A DNA stretch of 48,200 nucleotides. Source: Chloroflexota bacterium. Its GTDB lineage: Bacteria; Chloroflexota; Anaerolineae; Aggregatilineales; Phototrophicaceae. The notes beneath the pieces were generated by a model. That model worked only from the letters and a program-made list of their open reading frames with translations, was not told the DNA's origin and ran no database searches. The position numbers and the translations under genes were made by a program. Shown here one piece after another: positions 25,006-32,110 of this stretch; positions within the stretch are counted from its first letter, which is position 1; each line of letters opens with the position of its first letter. The stretch lies in NCBI GenBank assembly GCA_009841405.1, contig VXLV01000144.1, positions 1 to 48,200 on the forward strand, given 5' to 3'.

Positions 25006-26252
25006 GCTCCGCGCCGGAATACGTAGTCAATGTTGACCCAGCCCAACTTGCCTTCATACGCAAACTGGAACCAGTCGCCGGCTCGATCGAGGGCGGTCAA
25101 TTGCGCCCGAAACGGAATCTCCGACAGGATGCTTTGCTCTGTCCCTGGTCTTTCCCGCAAATTGATGATGTCGCCCGCTGTCAGTTGGCAATCAATCAGT
25201 TCGAATTGGCTCGGCTGCGTCGGCGTCGGCTGTGGCGGTTCCTGTGCTTCCCCGTCTTCGGTAGCCGGCTCGGCCCCGAGCGACAAGTAGACACGGCTAG
25301 ACTCGCCGACGGCGTCGCAGCCCGGGCTCTGCGTCAGGTACGCGCCGCTGGTCCAACCCCATTGCCCTTTGTAATTGACTACGAACCAGTCGCCATTTCG
25401 CCCGCTGGCGAGCAAACGCGAGCCTGTCGGCAAAGCGTCCAAACGCGCGTAGAAGACGCTGGGGCCGGCGCGCAAACTTAGAACAGCCGTGGTGGTCACT
25501 TGACAGATGTCGCCGCTGACAGCTTCGGGTTCGGATTCAACCGGCGCGGTTGGCGGGTCCGGCGCCGCGGCGGCTGGCGCGTCCGAGCGCAGGAGCGCCA
25601 CCATCCCAGTTCGGTCGACCGTGCCGCAGGTCGTGCCATTGATATGGTCAGCCGCCAATTCCGTCGTGACCCTCGGCGAGGCGGCGGTGTCTACAAATAT
25701 AAGTCTGCCCGGCTGGCGGAAGCAGAAGCGCACGGTGGAATTGCTGCCCCAAATGTCTATTGCGTCGAGAACGCTGGCGGAATCCAGCGATGGGTCGCCG
25801 AGCCCGCCCGGTACGACCGACTGACAATGCGTCCCGCTGCCGATCGCGTGGATGACCACGCGATTCGGGATATCGGCGCAATTGAAATGCGGCGGCAGCG
25901 TATGTCTCGGGCAGCCAGCCATACCAAGTCTGGCTGTGGTCGTGCCCCAAGAGCCGCTGTCGGTATCAATGTAAAAGGTGTATGAACCCGTCCCCAGCTT
26001 GCCGAGTGAATAGGAGGTGTTCCCGGTAGACCCGGCGCGGCGCTCGCCATTAGTGCCGTCGCCGCTATACGAAACGCTGTAACTGGAGGCGCCCGGCACC
26101 GACGACCAGTCCACGTGAACATTGTTGTCGCAGTCTCGACTCACACGCACAGACGAGGGCGCATTCTGCGCCTGCGTGCTTGTAGCCGCCCAAAGCGTAA
26201 GCGCCATCGTGCTTAACAGCGCCAGTTTTCTTAGAATTCTGTACATATTCAT
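24996..26252 (-). CDS. exported protein with FN3-like domain and two SH3 domains
   Basis: A 418-residue protein with an N-terminal signal peptide (MNMYRILRKLALLSTMALTLWAA-type). An Ig/FN3-like domain follows (about 25-115, with VRVSRDCDNNVHVDWSSVPG). A middle Cys-containing region holds HFNCADIPNRVVIHAI. Two bacterial SH3 (SH3_3) domains come last, one with VLSLRAGPSVFYARL and GDWFVVNYKGQWGW, the other with IINLRERPGTEQSIL and GDWFQFAYEGKLGW. Bacterial SH3 domains usually bind peptidoglycan or cell-wall polymers. Pro/Glu/Thr-rich linkers separate the parts. A GTG at 26264 is an alternative start. The gene has a plausible promoter and reads into the broken methyltransferase. Confidence 0.82.
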   Translation of the reverse strand: MNMYRILRKLALLSTMALTLWAATSTQAQNAPSSVRVSRDCDNNVHVDWSSVPGASSYSVSYSGDGTNGERRAGSTGNTSYSLGKLGTGSYTFYIDTDSGSWGTTTARLGMAGCPRHTLPPHFNCADIPNRVVIHAIGSGTHCQSVVPGGLGDPSLDSASVLDAIDIWGSNSTVRFCFRQPGRLIFVDTAASPRVTTELAADHINGTTCGTVDRTGMVALLRSDAPAAAAPDPPTAPVESEPEAVSGDICQVTTTAVLSLRAGPSVFYARLDALPTGSRLLASGRNGDWFVVNYKGQWGWTSGAYLTQSPGCDAVGESSRVYLSLGAEPATEDGEAQEPPQPTPTQPSQFELIDCQLTAGDIINLRERPGTEQSILSEIPFRAQLTALDRAGDWFQFAYEGKLGWVNIDYVFRRGACG

Positions 26253-26296
26253 GGTTCTTATCACATAAAATCTCTTTATAGGCAGTTAGTACAAAT

Positions 26297-26326
26297 ACTC
26301 TATCTTAAAGCGGGCATGCCTGTCAA
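26297..26326 (-). promoter_or_regulatory. promoter for the SH3 protein gene
   Basis: Minus strand: consensus TTGACA (26321-26326), an 18-base spacer and TAGAGT (26297-26302), in an AT-rich stretch shared with the divergent MocR gene. Confidence 0.5.
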
Positions 26327-26390
26327 CTATTTCACGTGCTGCGCGTTTTCCGAACCCGCAAGAGCGCCCGAAGCGCAATTGGATTCGATT

Positions 26391-26413
26391 GGTACTATAA
26401 TGGTAATAATACC
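26391..26413 (+). promoter_or_regulatory. TATAAT -10 box inside a 23-base palindrome (MocR operator candidate)
   Basis: A dyad centred on 26402 runs from GGTA at 26391-26394 to TACC at 26410-26413; 8 of 11 base pairs match. The -10 box TATAAT (26396-26401) lies inside it and the MocR ATG is 23 bases downstream of that box. Binding here would block the promoter, the usual way such regulators control their own gene. No good -35 box is visible. Confidence 0.55.
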
Positions 26414-26424
26414 GTCTCCGACAT

Positions 26425-27927
26425 ATGAAAGGCGACTATTCCTTGTCACAAGACCCGCTCGACATTGACCTCAATCGTCACAGCGAAGCGCCGCTTTATC
26501 GCCAGCTTATCGAGCAAATACGCGAACAAATCGCCAGCGGCGCCCTGCCGGCCGGGGCGCGCCTGCCGCCCAGTCGCGCGCTGGCCCGCCGCCTGGGCGT
26601 CAGCCGTATCAGCGTGGTCAACGCCTACAGCGAGCTGCGCGCCGCCGGTTACCTGAGCGCGCGCGCCGGCCGCGGCACCTTTGTCGCGGTACAAGGCGGG
26701 GCCGCGCCGGCAGCCTCGCCGCGGCGCCCACCGCCGGACCGGCAGCGCTCCGCCGCCGTCCGCGATATGATGCGCCTGGCCCGCAAGCCCGGCGTCATCG
26801 ACTTCAGCAGCGGCTCGCCGCCCAGCGAGTTCTTCCCGGTCCGTTATTTGCAGGACGCGCTTAACCATGTCATCGAACGCGACGGGGCGGAAGCGCTTTC
26901 TTACGAAGCCGCCGAGGGTTACCTGCCGCTGCGCGGAGCCGTCCGCGACTACGTGCGCGCCATCGGCATCCAGTGCCGCCTTGATGATGTACTGATCACC
27001 GGCGGCGCCCAGCAAGCCATCGACCTGGTGCTGCAGTCGCTGCTGAGCCCGGGCGACACCCTCGTCACCGCCGACCCCACCTACCTCGGCGTCATGGACA
27101 TCGCCCAGGCGCGCCGCGTTCACATCCACGGCATCCCCATCGACCGGGACGGCATTCGCATCGACGCCCTCGACGCCATTATCGGCGACCTGCGACCGCG
27201 TTTGATCTACGTCATGCCCAGCTACCAGAACCCGACCGGCCACCTGATGCCCATGCACCGCCGGCGTCAGCTCGTGCGGCTGGCCGCCCACCACGGCATC
27301 CCCGTGCTCGAGGACGAGGTCTACCGCGAGTTCCGCTTCGAGGGCGACGAACTGCCGCCGCTCAAGGCGCTGGACGACAGCGGCGTCGTCATCCATACCA
27401 ACGCCTTCACAAAGGTGCTGCTGCCCGGCATCCGCATCGGCTATCTGATCGCCGGCGATGCCTACAACGAGCGCCTGTCCCGCGTCAAGCAAGCCGCCGA
27501 TATCTCCACCTCCGGCTTGCACCAGCGCGCCATCCACCTGCTGCTGGAGCGGGGCGTGCTGGCGCAGCAGCTGGAGCGCAACCGCATCGAGCTGCGCCGC
27601 CGGCGTGTGGCGGCATTGGCCGCTGCCCAGCGCTACTTCCCGCCCGGCAGCAAGTGGTTCTCGCCCCAGGGCGGGCTCTACCTTTGGGTCGAGCTGCCCG
27701 AGCGCGGGCCGAGCGCGGCCGAGACTTTCATCGCCGCGCTGCAGCGCGATGTCGCCTTCGCCATCGGCGCGCTCTTCTATAGCGGAGACGGCGGGAGCCA
27801 CGCGATGCGGCTCAACTTCGGGATTCAGCGGCCGGCGGCGATCGACGAGGGTTTCGCGCGCATCGGGGCGGCCTGGCGCGCGCTGGCGGCCGAGGTCGGC
27901 GGCGTGGAGGCGGGGGTGGTGCTTTAG
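26425..27927 (+). CDS. MocR/GabR-type GntR regulator with aminotransferase domain
   Basis: A 500-residue fusion. The N-terminal winged helix of the GntR family (about 17-90) includes LYRQLIEQIREQIASG, LPPSRALARRLGVSR and AGRGTF. The rest is a fold-type I aminotransferase domain (about 125-490) with the PLP-binding Lys330 (TNAFTKVLLPGIRIGY), YQNPTGH and a DPTYLG segment. MocR proteins sense PLP or amino-compounds and control PLP synthesis, GABA, taurine or other amino-acid genes; the target here is not known because no such operon is adjacent. The ATG has no clear ribosome site and the leader is very short, suggesting nearly leaderless translation. Confidence 0.93.
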   Translation: MKGDYSLSQDPLDIDLNRHSEAPLYRQLIEQIREQIASGALPAGARLPPSRALARRLGVSRISVVNAYSELRAAGYLSARAGRGTFVAVQGGAAPAASPRRPPPDRQRSAAVRDMMRLARKPGVIDFSSGSPPSEFFPVRYLQDALNHVIERDGAEALSYEAAEGYLPLRGAVRDYVRAIGIQCRLDDVLITGGAQQAIDLVLQSLLSPGDTLVTADPTYLGVMDIAQARRVHIHGIPIDRDGIRIDALDAIIGDLRPRLIYVMPSYQNPTGHLMPMHRRRQLVRLAAHHGIPVLEDEVYREFRFEGDELPPLKALDDSGVVIHTNAFTKVLLPGIRIGYLIAGDAYNERLSRVKQAADISTSGLHQRAIHLLLERGVLAQQLERNRIELRRRRVAALAAAQRYFPPGSKWFSPQGGLYLWVELPERGPSAAETFIAALQRDVAFAIGALFYSGDGGSHAMRLNFGIQRPAAIDEGFARIGAAWRALAAEVGGVEAGVVL

Positions 27928-27934
27928 GGATTCG

Positions 27935-27953
27935 GCCACAGAGGCACAGAGGC
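27935..27953. repeat. short CACAGAG repeat remnant
   Basis: GGCCACAGAGGCACAGAGG: two units of the dispersed CACAGAG array, just after the MocR stop. Confidence 0.6.
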
Positions 27954-27984
27954 GCGGACGGAATAAGACAGCATTGCGCGTCAG

Positions 27985-28008
27985 GTGGTGGCTATAACTT
28001 GCAACCAC
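27985..28008 (+). promoter_or_regulatory. dyad around a TATAAC box upstream of the two-gene module
   Basis: GTGGTGGC (27985-27992), TATAACTT (27993-28000) and GCAACCAC (28001-28008): the 8-base arms match at 7 of 8 positions and the loop holds a -10-like TATAAC. It may be an operator at the module promoter or, as RNA, a hairpin ending the MocR transcript. Confidence 0.45.
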
Positions 28009-28067
28009 TGCAAATGAAGTGATACCCTTTGGCTAGATGTAACTTATTTCGTATCGGAACGACATTG

Positions 28068-28580
28068 ATGTCATACTTGACCAACATGAAAATGCAGTCA
28101 TTGCACTTTGCTTACGTGAGCGCGGTAGTAGCTGACGCCGGTCATTTCTGTCAGCCGGTGTCCACAGACTTGGGACTTGATTGCCTTGTACACGACTGGC
28201 GTTACAGTGAGCAGCGGGGCTATTACGATGCAGGCCCAGCGTTCAGTTGTCAATTGAAGTCATCGCGGGAAAATTGCAGACGCACTGAGAGCCATGTTAT
28301 CTATCGAATGAAGAGAAAGCCGTACAACAAGCTCGTTGACTGGGACGGACATCAATTCGCGATACTAATAGTATTCTATATGCCCAAAGACAAGGAAATG
28401 TGGTTTCTTCAGAACGAAGATATAATGTCTCTGAGGCATTGTTGCTATTGGACCGAACTTACTGGCGGTCCTATCGAAAAGTCCGCGAAAAACGTAGAGA
28501 TCACTAGGAGGAGGATGTTTACGAGTCAGACAGTGATTGATCTCATAGCACGCGCGAGGGGAGATAGGAGATCATCATGA
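28068..28580 (+). CDS. DUF4365-like protein, PD-(D/E)XK nuclease-like fold
   Basis: A 170-residue protein. The N-terminal part (SLHFAYVSAVVADAGH, then LGLDCLV and CQLKSS) follows the DUF4365 pattern: a helix, a conserved Asp in GxDxxV, and a QxK strand. This matches the active-site layout of PD-(D/E)XK-type nucleases (Asp ... Gln-x-Lys). DUF4365 proteins occur in mobile and defence loci, often as partners of other proteins. Start uncertain: ATG 28068 is used; TTG 28029 and ATG 28086 are alternatives. Base composition is clearly lower in GC than the neighbours, a sign of transfer. Its stop overlaps the next ATG (ATGA at 28577-28580), so translation is coupled. Confidence 0.72.
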   Translation: MSYLTNMKMQSLHFAYVSAVVADAGHFCQPVSTDLGLDCLVHDWRYSEQRGYYDAGPAFSCQLKSSRENCRRTESHVIYRMKRKPYNKLVDWDGHQFAILIVFYMPKDKEMWFLQNEDIMSLRHCCYWTELTGGPIEKSAKNVEITRRRMFTSQTVIDLIARARGDRRSS

Positions 28581-29701
28581 GCGAACCGGCGAATCGGCTG
28601 TACACCCTTCCATTGCATCACTTCAAGTCGTACCTAGATCTTGAGAAGTGGAATCTGGTCAATGAAAACGAGCGCTGGATCGTGTACGAAGACGACGACG
28701 CTATTGAACTTGCCATTCCTAAGAAAAGGAAAGCGTCTGACTTTACTATGTATGTTGATCATATGCTCAAGATTTTGTCATTCGCGCAGGATAAAGAACC
28801 GAACATCGTAGCTGACGACATCTTGACTTTTGACCTGGACGTCATGGGAACAATCTTCGACAACTCTGAAGGGGCAAAGTCGATTTCTATGCGAAGCGCA
28901 GATGCGTATTTCTCGGAGCTAAAGCAACTGCTCATGTATTCGGCAAGTTCCGAAGAAAAGCGGGAGCCGTGCTTTAAGACTGCTCTACAAAAAGCCAGAA
29001 AAGTACTGGACCATTTTCAGTTCGGCCACACAGTTCAAGGAAGCTTTGGTTATAGAATCGAGTCCAAGATAAAAGCTGACAGTCTAGTCCAATACGTTAT
29101 GTTTGCGGATGATCCTGAGCCAATAATTCCTCATGAACGAAAAGTAATGCAAAGAATTTACAACGGCTTGGCTGCAACGGACAGAGCCGTAGACACGGGT
29201 GACTTATCACTACTCACCGAAGGATTCGATTCTGGATTTAACGCCAACATGTGCACAGCCCTTCTAAATATGGCAGGCGATAGGCGCGAACCTATCGAGT
29301 ATAGCTTCAAATGGTCAAGAAAAATTGATGTACCGGACGAGATGGCTGGCACGCCAAAAATTGTAGTCAAACGCGATCACCTGGAGTATCTGGAAGAGGC
29401 AAGCGAATACCTCTATTTTCAGCATCCAGAGCACACAGACATTATCGGCCTCGTCAACGACTTGTCTATCAAGAATAGTCCGAACAGTGGCGAGATTGGC
29501 ACCGGTGCAATAACTATTGAAAGACTGACGCCGGAAGGTCGCACACAGAAAGTACATACGGTCGTTGATGGGACTTCGCATTTGAACGCCATAGATGCGT
29601 ACAAGGCACGAAGTACAGTCGGCATAAAGGGAAACCTAGTATATAAGCAATCAAAATGGCGGCTAACTAATCCTGAGGAGTTGCGAATTGTTTCAACTTA
29701 A
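28577..29701 (+). CDS. unrecognised 374-residue partner of the DUF4365-like protein
   Basis: I do not recognise a family. The protein is soluble, acidic and mixed alpha/beta, with no signal peptide, membrane helix or evident Walker, HKD or zinc motif. The N-terminal half (about 1-200) is mainly helical. The C-terminal about 85 residues (GAITIERLTPEGRTQKV, then STVGIKGNLVYKQSKW and LRIV) look like a small beta-barrel of the kind often seen at the end of defence-island proteins. TAGGAG is placed 6 bases before the ATG, and translation is coupled to the DUF4365 gene by ATGA. GC content is low (near 46 percent by eye) compared with the chromosome. A joint role with the nuclease-like partner is inferred. 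Confidence 0.65.
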   Translation: MSEPANRLYTLPLHHFKSYLDLEKWNLVNENERWIVYEDDDAIELAIPKKRKASDFTMYVDHMLKILSFAQDKEPNIVADDILTFDLDVMGTIFDNSEGAKSISMRSADAYFSELKQLLMYSASSEEKREPCFKTALQKARKVLDHFQFGHTVQGSFGYRIESKIKADSLVQYVMFADDPEPIIPHERKVMQRIYNGLAATDRAVDTGDLSLLTEGFDSGFNANMCTALLNMAGDRREPIEYSFKWSRKIDVPDEMAGTPKIVVKRDHLEYLEEASEYLYFQHPEHTDIIGLVNDLSIKNSPNSGEIGTGAITIERLTPEGRTQKVHTVVDGTSHLNAIDAYKARSTVGIKGNLVYKQSKWRLTNPEELRIVST

Positions 29702-29732
29702 CAGACTGGGTGGGGAGGCAAACTAATCTCTC

Positions 29733-29840
29733 TCACCCACCCTCCACCACAGCCACCTCATCCCCGCTCAACCCATACAGCCGTTACACCAGCGCGCCAA
29801 TCCGCCCATCCGTCCGCTCAATCGGCGGCTTTGATTTCGC
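29733..29840 (-). pseudogene. C-terminal relic of a type IIG-like restriction-modification enzyme
   Basis: Read on the minus strand, this stretch gives PPIERTDGRIGALV, then TAA, then RLYGLSGDEVAVVEG, then a stop. The pattern TD-x-I-D-x-LVY-x-LYGL-x-x-(D/E)E-(I/V)-x-VE is the very end of many adenine-specific DNA methyltransferase/type IIG enzymes. Here a TAA (29784-29786) replaces the expected Tyr codon and another stop lies upstream (29841-29843). Nothing further upstream is recognisable. It is therefore a decayed fragment of about 35 codons adjacent to the DUF4365 module. Confidence 0.65.
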
Positions 29841-29889
29841 TCAAATCGACTAATCAATTCACGCGCGTCGCAAACAGCGCTCATGTTTT

Positions 29890-29910
29890 TCTCGGTGTCC
29901 TCGGTGGTTA
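29890..29910. repeat. CTCGGTG repeat remnant
   Basis: CTCGGTGTCCTCGGTGGTTA, a variant of the CTCTGTG array with the GTGGTT end, just beyond the FkbM gene stop. Confidence 0.6.
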
Positions 29911-29924
29911 AGATCCTACCGCGC

Positions 29925-30842
29925 CTACTTCGTAAACAGCAAGTTCACCACGCCCATGCCCGCCAGCAGGCGCGCAGTCTTCCGCTCGACCAGCGCGGGA
30001 TCGCCCCAGTCGCGCAGCGAGCCGTCCGTCTCAATGGCCTGCACGCGCCGGAAGCCCAGCGCCAGCGCCTCCTGCAGCGCCGCCGCCGGCTCGTGCCCGA
30101 AAGCTTTCAACGCGCCCGGGTTGTACTCCATCACCAGCGCCAGCCCGGGCGACTCGGCGATCGTCCGCCGCATGCCGCGCAGGGCCGCCAGCTCCGCGCC
30201 TTCGATGTCCATCTTCACCAGGTCGACCCGGCCCACGCCCAGCTCGGCCAGGCAGTCGTCGATGGCGGCCGTGCGCACGCGGTAGCGCTGCATCTCGAAG
30301 CCGGTTTCGCGCCGCGGCGCCACATCGCCCGCGCCCATCTGCGCTCGCTGCTGATGCGCCAGCGCCTCGTCATAATGCAGCGAGCCGCTGGCCGACATCA
30401 TCAAGTAGTCGTAAAGTTCGGCGCTGCCTTCGCCCTCGGCGGCGGCCAGTTGCAGCGGGCTGACCGTCGGCAGGTGACGGGTGTTGCGCTGCAGGACGCG
30501 GTGGGTGCTGGGGTTGGGCTCGATGGCGATGACGCGCCCGTCCGCGCCCGCGCGCCGCGCCAGCAAGCGCGTGTAGTAGCCGACATGGGCGCCGACATCC
30601 AGCGCGATCATGCCCGGCCGCGCCAGGCGCTCCAGCAGTTGGCGCGTCTCGCGCTCATGCTGCCGCGTCAGCAGCTCCAGGCGGAACCAGAAGGGGTCCT
30701 CGGCGATGGTCTGGAAGCCGGTTGCGCGCTCCAGCCCGGGCAGCAGCAGCCCGCCGAGAACGCGGTGCAGGGCGATATGCGCCGGCCGAATCCGCTTCAG
30801 CGTTTTGCGGTAAAGCCTCAGGCTGGCATTGAGTACGCTCAT
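29925..30842 (-). CDS. FkbM family methyltransferase
   Basis: A 305-residue SAM-dependent methyltransferase of the FkbM family. Motif I is ALDVGAHVGYYTRLLA (about 100-115), followed by VIAIEPNPSTH, and the family hallmark VDLVKMDIEGAELAALRG (about 205-222) is intact. FkbM proteins O-methylate hydroxyl groups of sugars or polyketides and are common in surface-glycan loci. The first about 60 residues are a basic helical extension (RLYRKTLKRIRP). It is the last gene of a minus-strand run that starts with the two TPR proteins, but a 55-base gap separates it from them. The acceptor is unknown. Confidence 0.9.
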   Translation of the reverse strand: MSVLNASLRLYRKTLKRIRPAHIALHRVLGGLLLPGLERATGFQTIAEDPFWFRLELLTRQHERETRQLLERLARPGMIALDVGAHVGYYTRLLARRAGADGRVIAIEPNPSTHRVLQRNTRHLPTVSPLQLAAAEGEGSAELYDYLMMSASGSLHYDEALAHQQRAQMGAGDVAPRRETGFEMQRYRVRTAAIDDCLAELGVGRVDLVKMDIEGAELAALRGMRRTIAESPGLALVMEYNPGALKAFGHEPAAALQEALALGFRRVQAIETDGSLRDWGDPALVERKTARLLAGMGVVNLLFTK

Positions 30843-30897
30843 CTTTATCTGCCGCGGTGGCTGAACGCGAGTAGGCTAAAGGCGCGTCCGGCGCTGG

Positions 30898-32109
30898 TCA
30901 ATCCTGAATGGACACGGGCGCGGACGCCTCGTCCAGGCATTTCGGATCGCTCTGGATGGCGTCCAGGCCCTGCAATATGTTGCCGACTGTGGCGCTGTCG
31001 CCCGCGGCTTGCGCCAATTCCAGCGAATCCCGCAGCAGGCTCCAACCCAGGGTGCAAGCGCCGGTGTAATAGTGCGAAAGCCCCAGGCGATAGCGGCAGG
31101 ACAGCTCATAGAAGCCATCGTCGTAGAGCAGGCACTGCCGAAAAGCGTCGCGCGAGGCCTCAAACTGGCGCTCGCGATAATAGAGCAAGCCTAGTTGAAA
31201 TTGCGCTTCGGCATCCGCCGGCTCGTTGTCGACCGAGTCCTGGCAGAAGCCCAGCGCGCGCGCGAATTCGCCAACCTTGCGATAAGCCAGGCAGAGCCGC
31301 AGCATGGCGCGGGCGTTGCGCGGCGCCAGCGACAAGACGCGATTGTAGATGTCGATGGCGCTTTCGTCGTCATCGCGCGCCAGATACAGCCCGGCCAGCT
31401 CAAAGTGAATCGGCAGGTAGGTCGGGCGCAGCTGAATGGCGCGCCGCAGATAGACTTCGGCGTCGCTGTAAGAGCCGACCGATTGCAGCGCGTAGGCATA
31501 GGCGCGAGTCAGATCCGCGTCATCAGCGTTGATGGACAGGCCGCGTTCGCCGGCTTCCAGCCCGTCCGCCCAGCGCTGCGTATCGACGTATGCGCGCGCC
31601 AGAACCGCGTAGAGCGGGGTGAAGCGCGGGTTCAATTCGAGGCCGGAAAGGGCGATGGGAATGGCGACCGACGGCTGGCCTTGCCAGGTCAAGGCGGTGG
31701 CTTTCAGCGCGAAGCCACGCGCGTCGCTGGCATCGTTCTCGGTGATGGCGGCGCCGTGCGCATAAGCGTCGTCATAGCGGCCCAGCTCGATCAGCAGGCG
31801 GCCGTGTTCGTAGAGGTAGGCGATATTGTCGGGGCGTTCGGAGACCGCCCGGGCCAGCAACGCTTCGGCGCCGCTGATGTCGCCGGCGAGGAAGAGCGCC
31901 GACGCGCGGGTGGCCAGCTCGCTGGGCAGGGGCGTTGGCGTGGGCGGGCTGTCGCCGAAGCGCTGGACGACGCCTGTCAGCGAGTCCCACTGCCATATAA
32001 TCGCCAAGCCGAGCAGCATGCCCAGCAGCGCGGCGATGAGCATGTTGCGAAGCGGATGGCGTTTGGGCTCGCGGAAGAAAGGCTGCGTGTAATCCCGCTG
32101 GATCTTCAC
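30898..32109 (-). CDS. membrane-anchored TPR protein (tandem paralogue B)
   Basis: A 403-residue protein: a basic N-terminus (KIQRDYTQPFF), one transmembrane helix (LIAALLGMLLGLAIIW), a PPTPTPLP linker and about nine tetratricopeptide-like repeats (for example AIDIYNRVLSLAPRNARAML). GTG 32109 is preferred to ATG 32124 because GGAGG lies 8 bases upstream, inside the end of the preceding gene, and because the resulting N-terminus (MKIQRDY) matches its paralogue (KIKRDY). TPR arrays bind other proteins; the extracytoplasmic side is likely. Tightly coupled to the gene upstream (the stop TAG is one base before the GTG). Confidence 0.82.
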   Translation of the reverse strand: MKIQRDYTQPFFREPKRHPLRNMLIAALLGMLLGLAIIWQWDSLTGVVQRFGDSPPTPTPLPSELATRASALFLAGDISGAEALLARAVSERPDNIAYLYEHGRLLIELGRYDDAYAHGAAITENDASDARGFALKATALTWQGQPSVAIPIALSGLELNPRFTPLYAVLARAYVDTQRWADGLEAGERGLSINADDADLTRAYAYALQSVGSYSDAEVYLRRAIQLRPTYLPIHFELAGLYLARDDDESAIDIYNRVLSLAPRNARAMLRLCLAYRKVGEFARALGFCQDSVDNEPADAEAQFQLGLLYYRERQFEASRDAFRQCLLYDDGFYELSCRYRLGLSHYYTGACTLGWSLLRDSLELAQAAGDSATVGNILQGLDAIQSDPKCLDEASAPVSIQD

Positions 32110-32110
32110 G

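Noticed and set aside
26446..28008. 520-codon open frame on the minus strand
   Set aside because: It is antisense to the MocR gene, whose winged helix and PLP lysine are clear. Its translation is low-complexity, rich in His/Asp/Val/Arg as expected for the reverse of a GC-rich gene.
29883..31532. 549-codon open frame on the plus strand
   Set aside because: It is antisense to the FkbM and TPR genes and shows no domain; composition is Arg/Gln/Ala-rich shadow coding.
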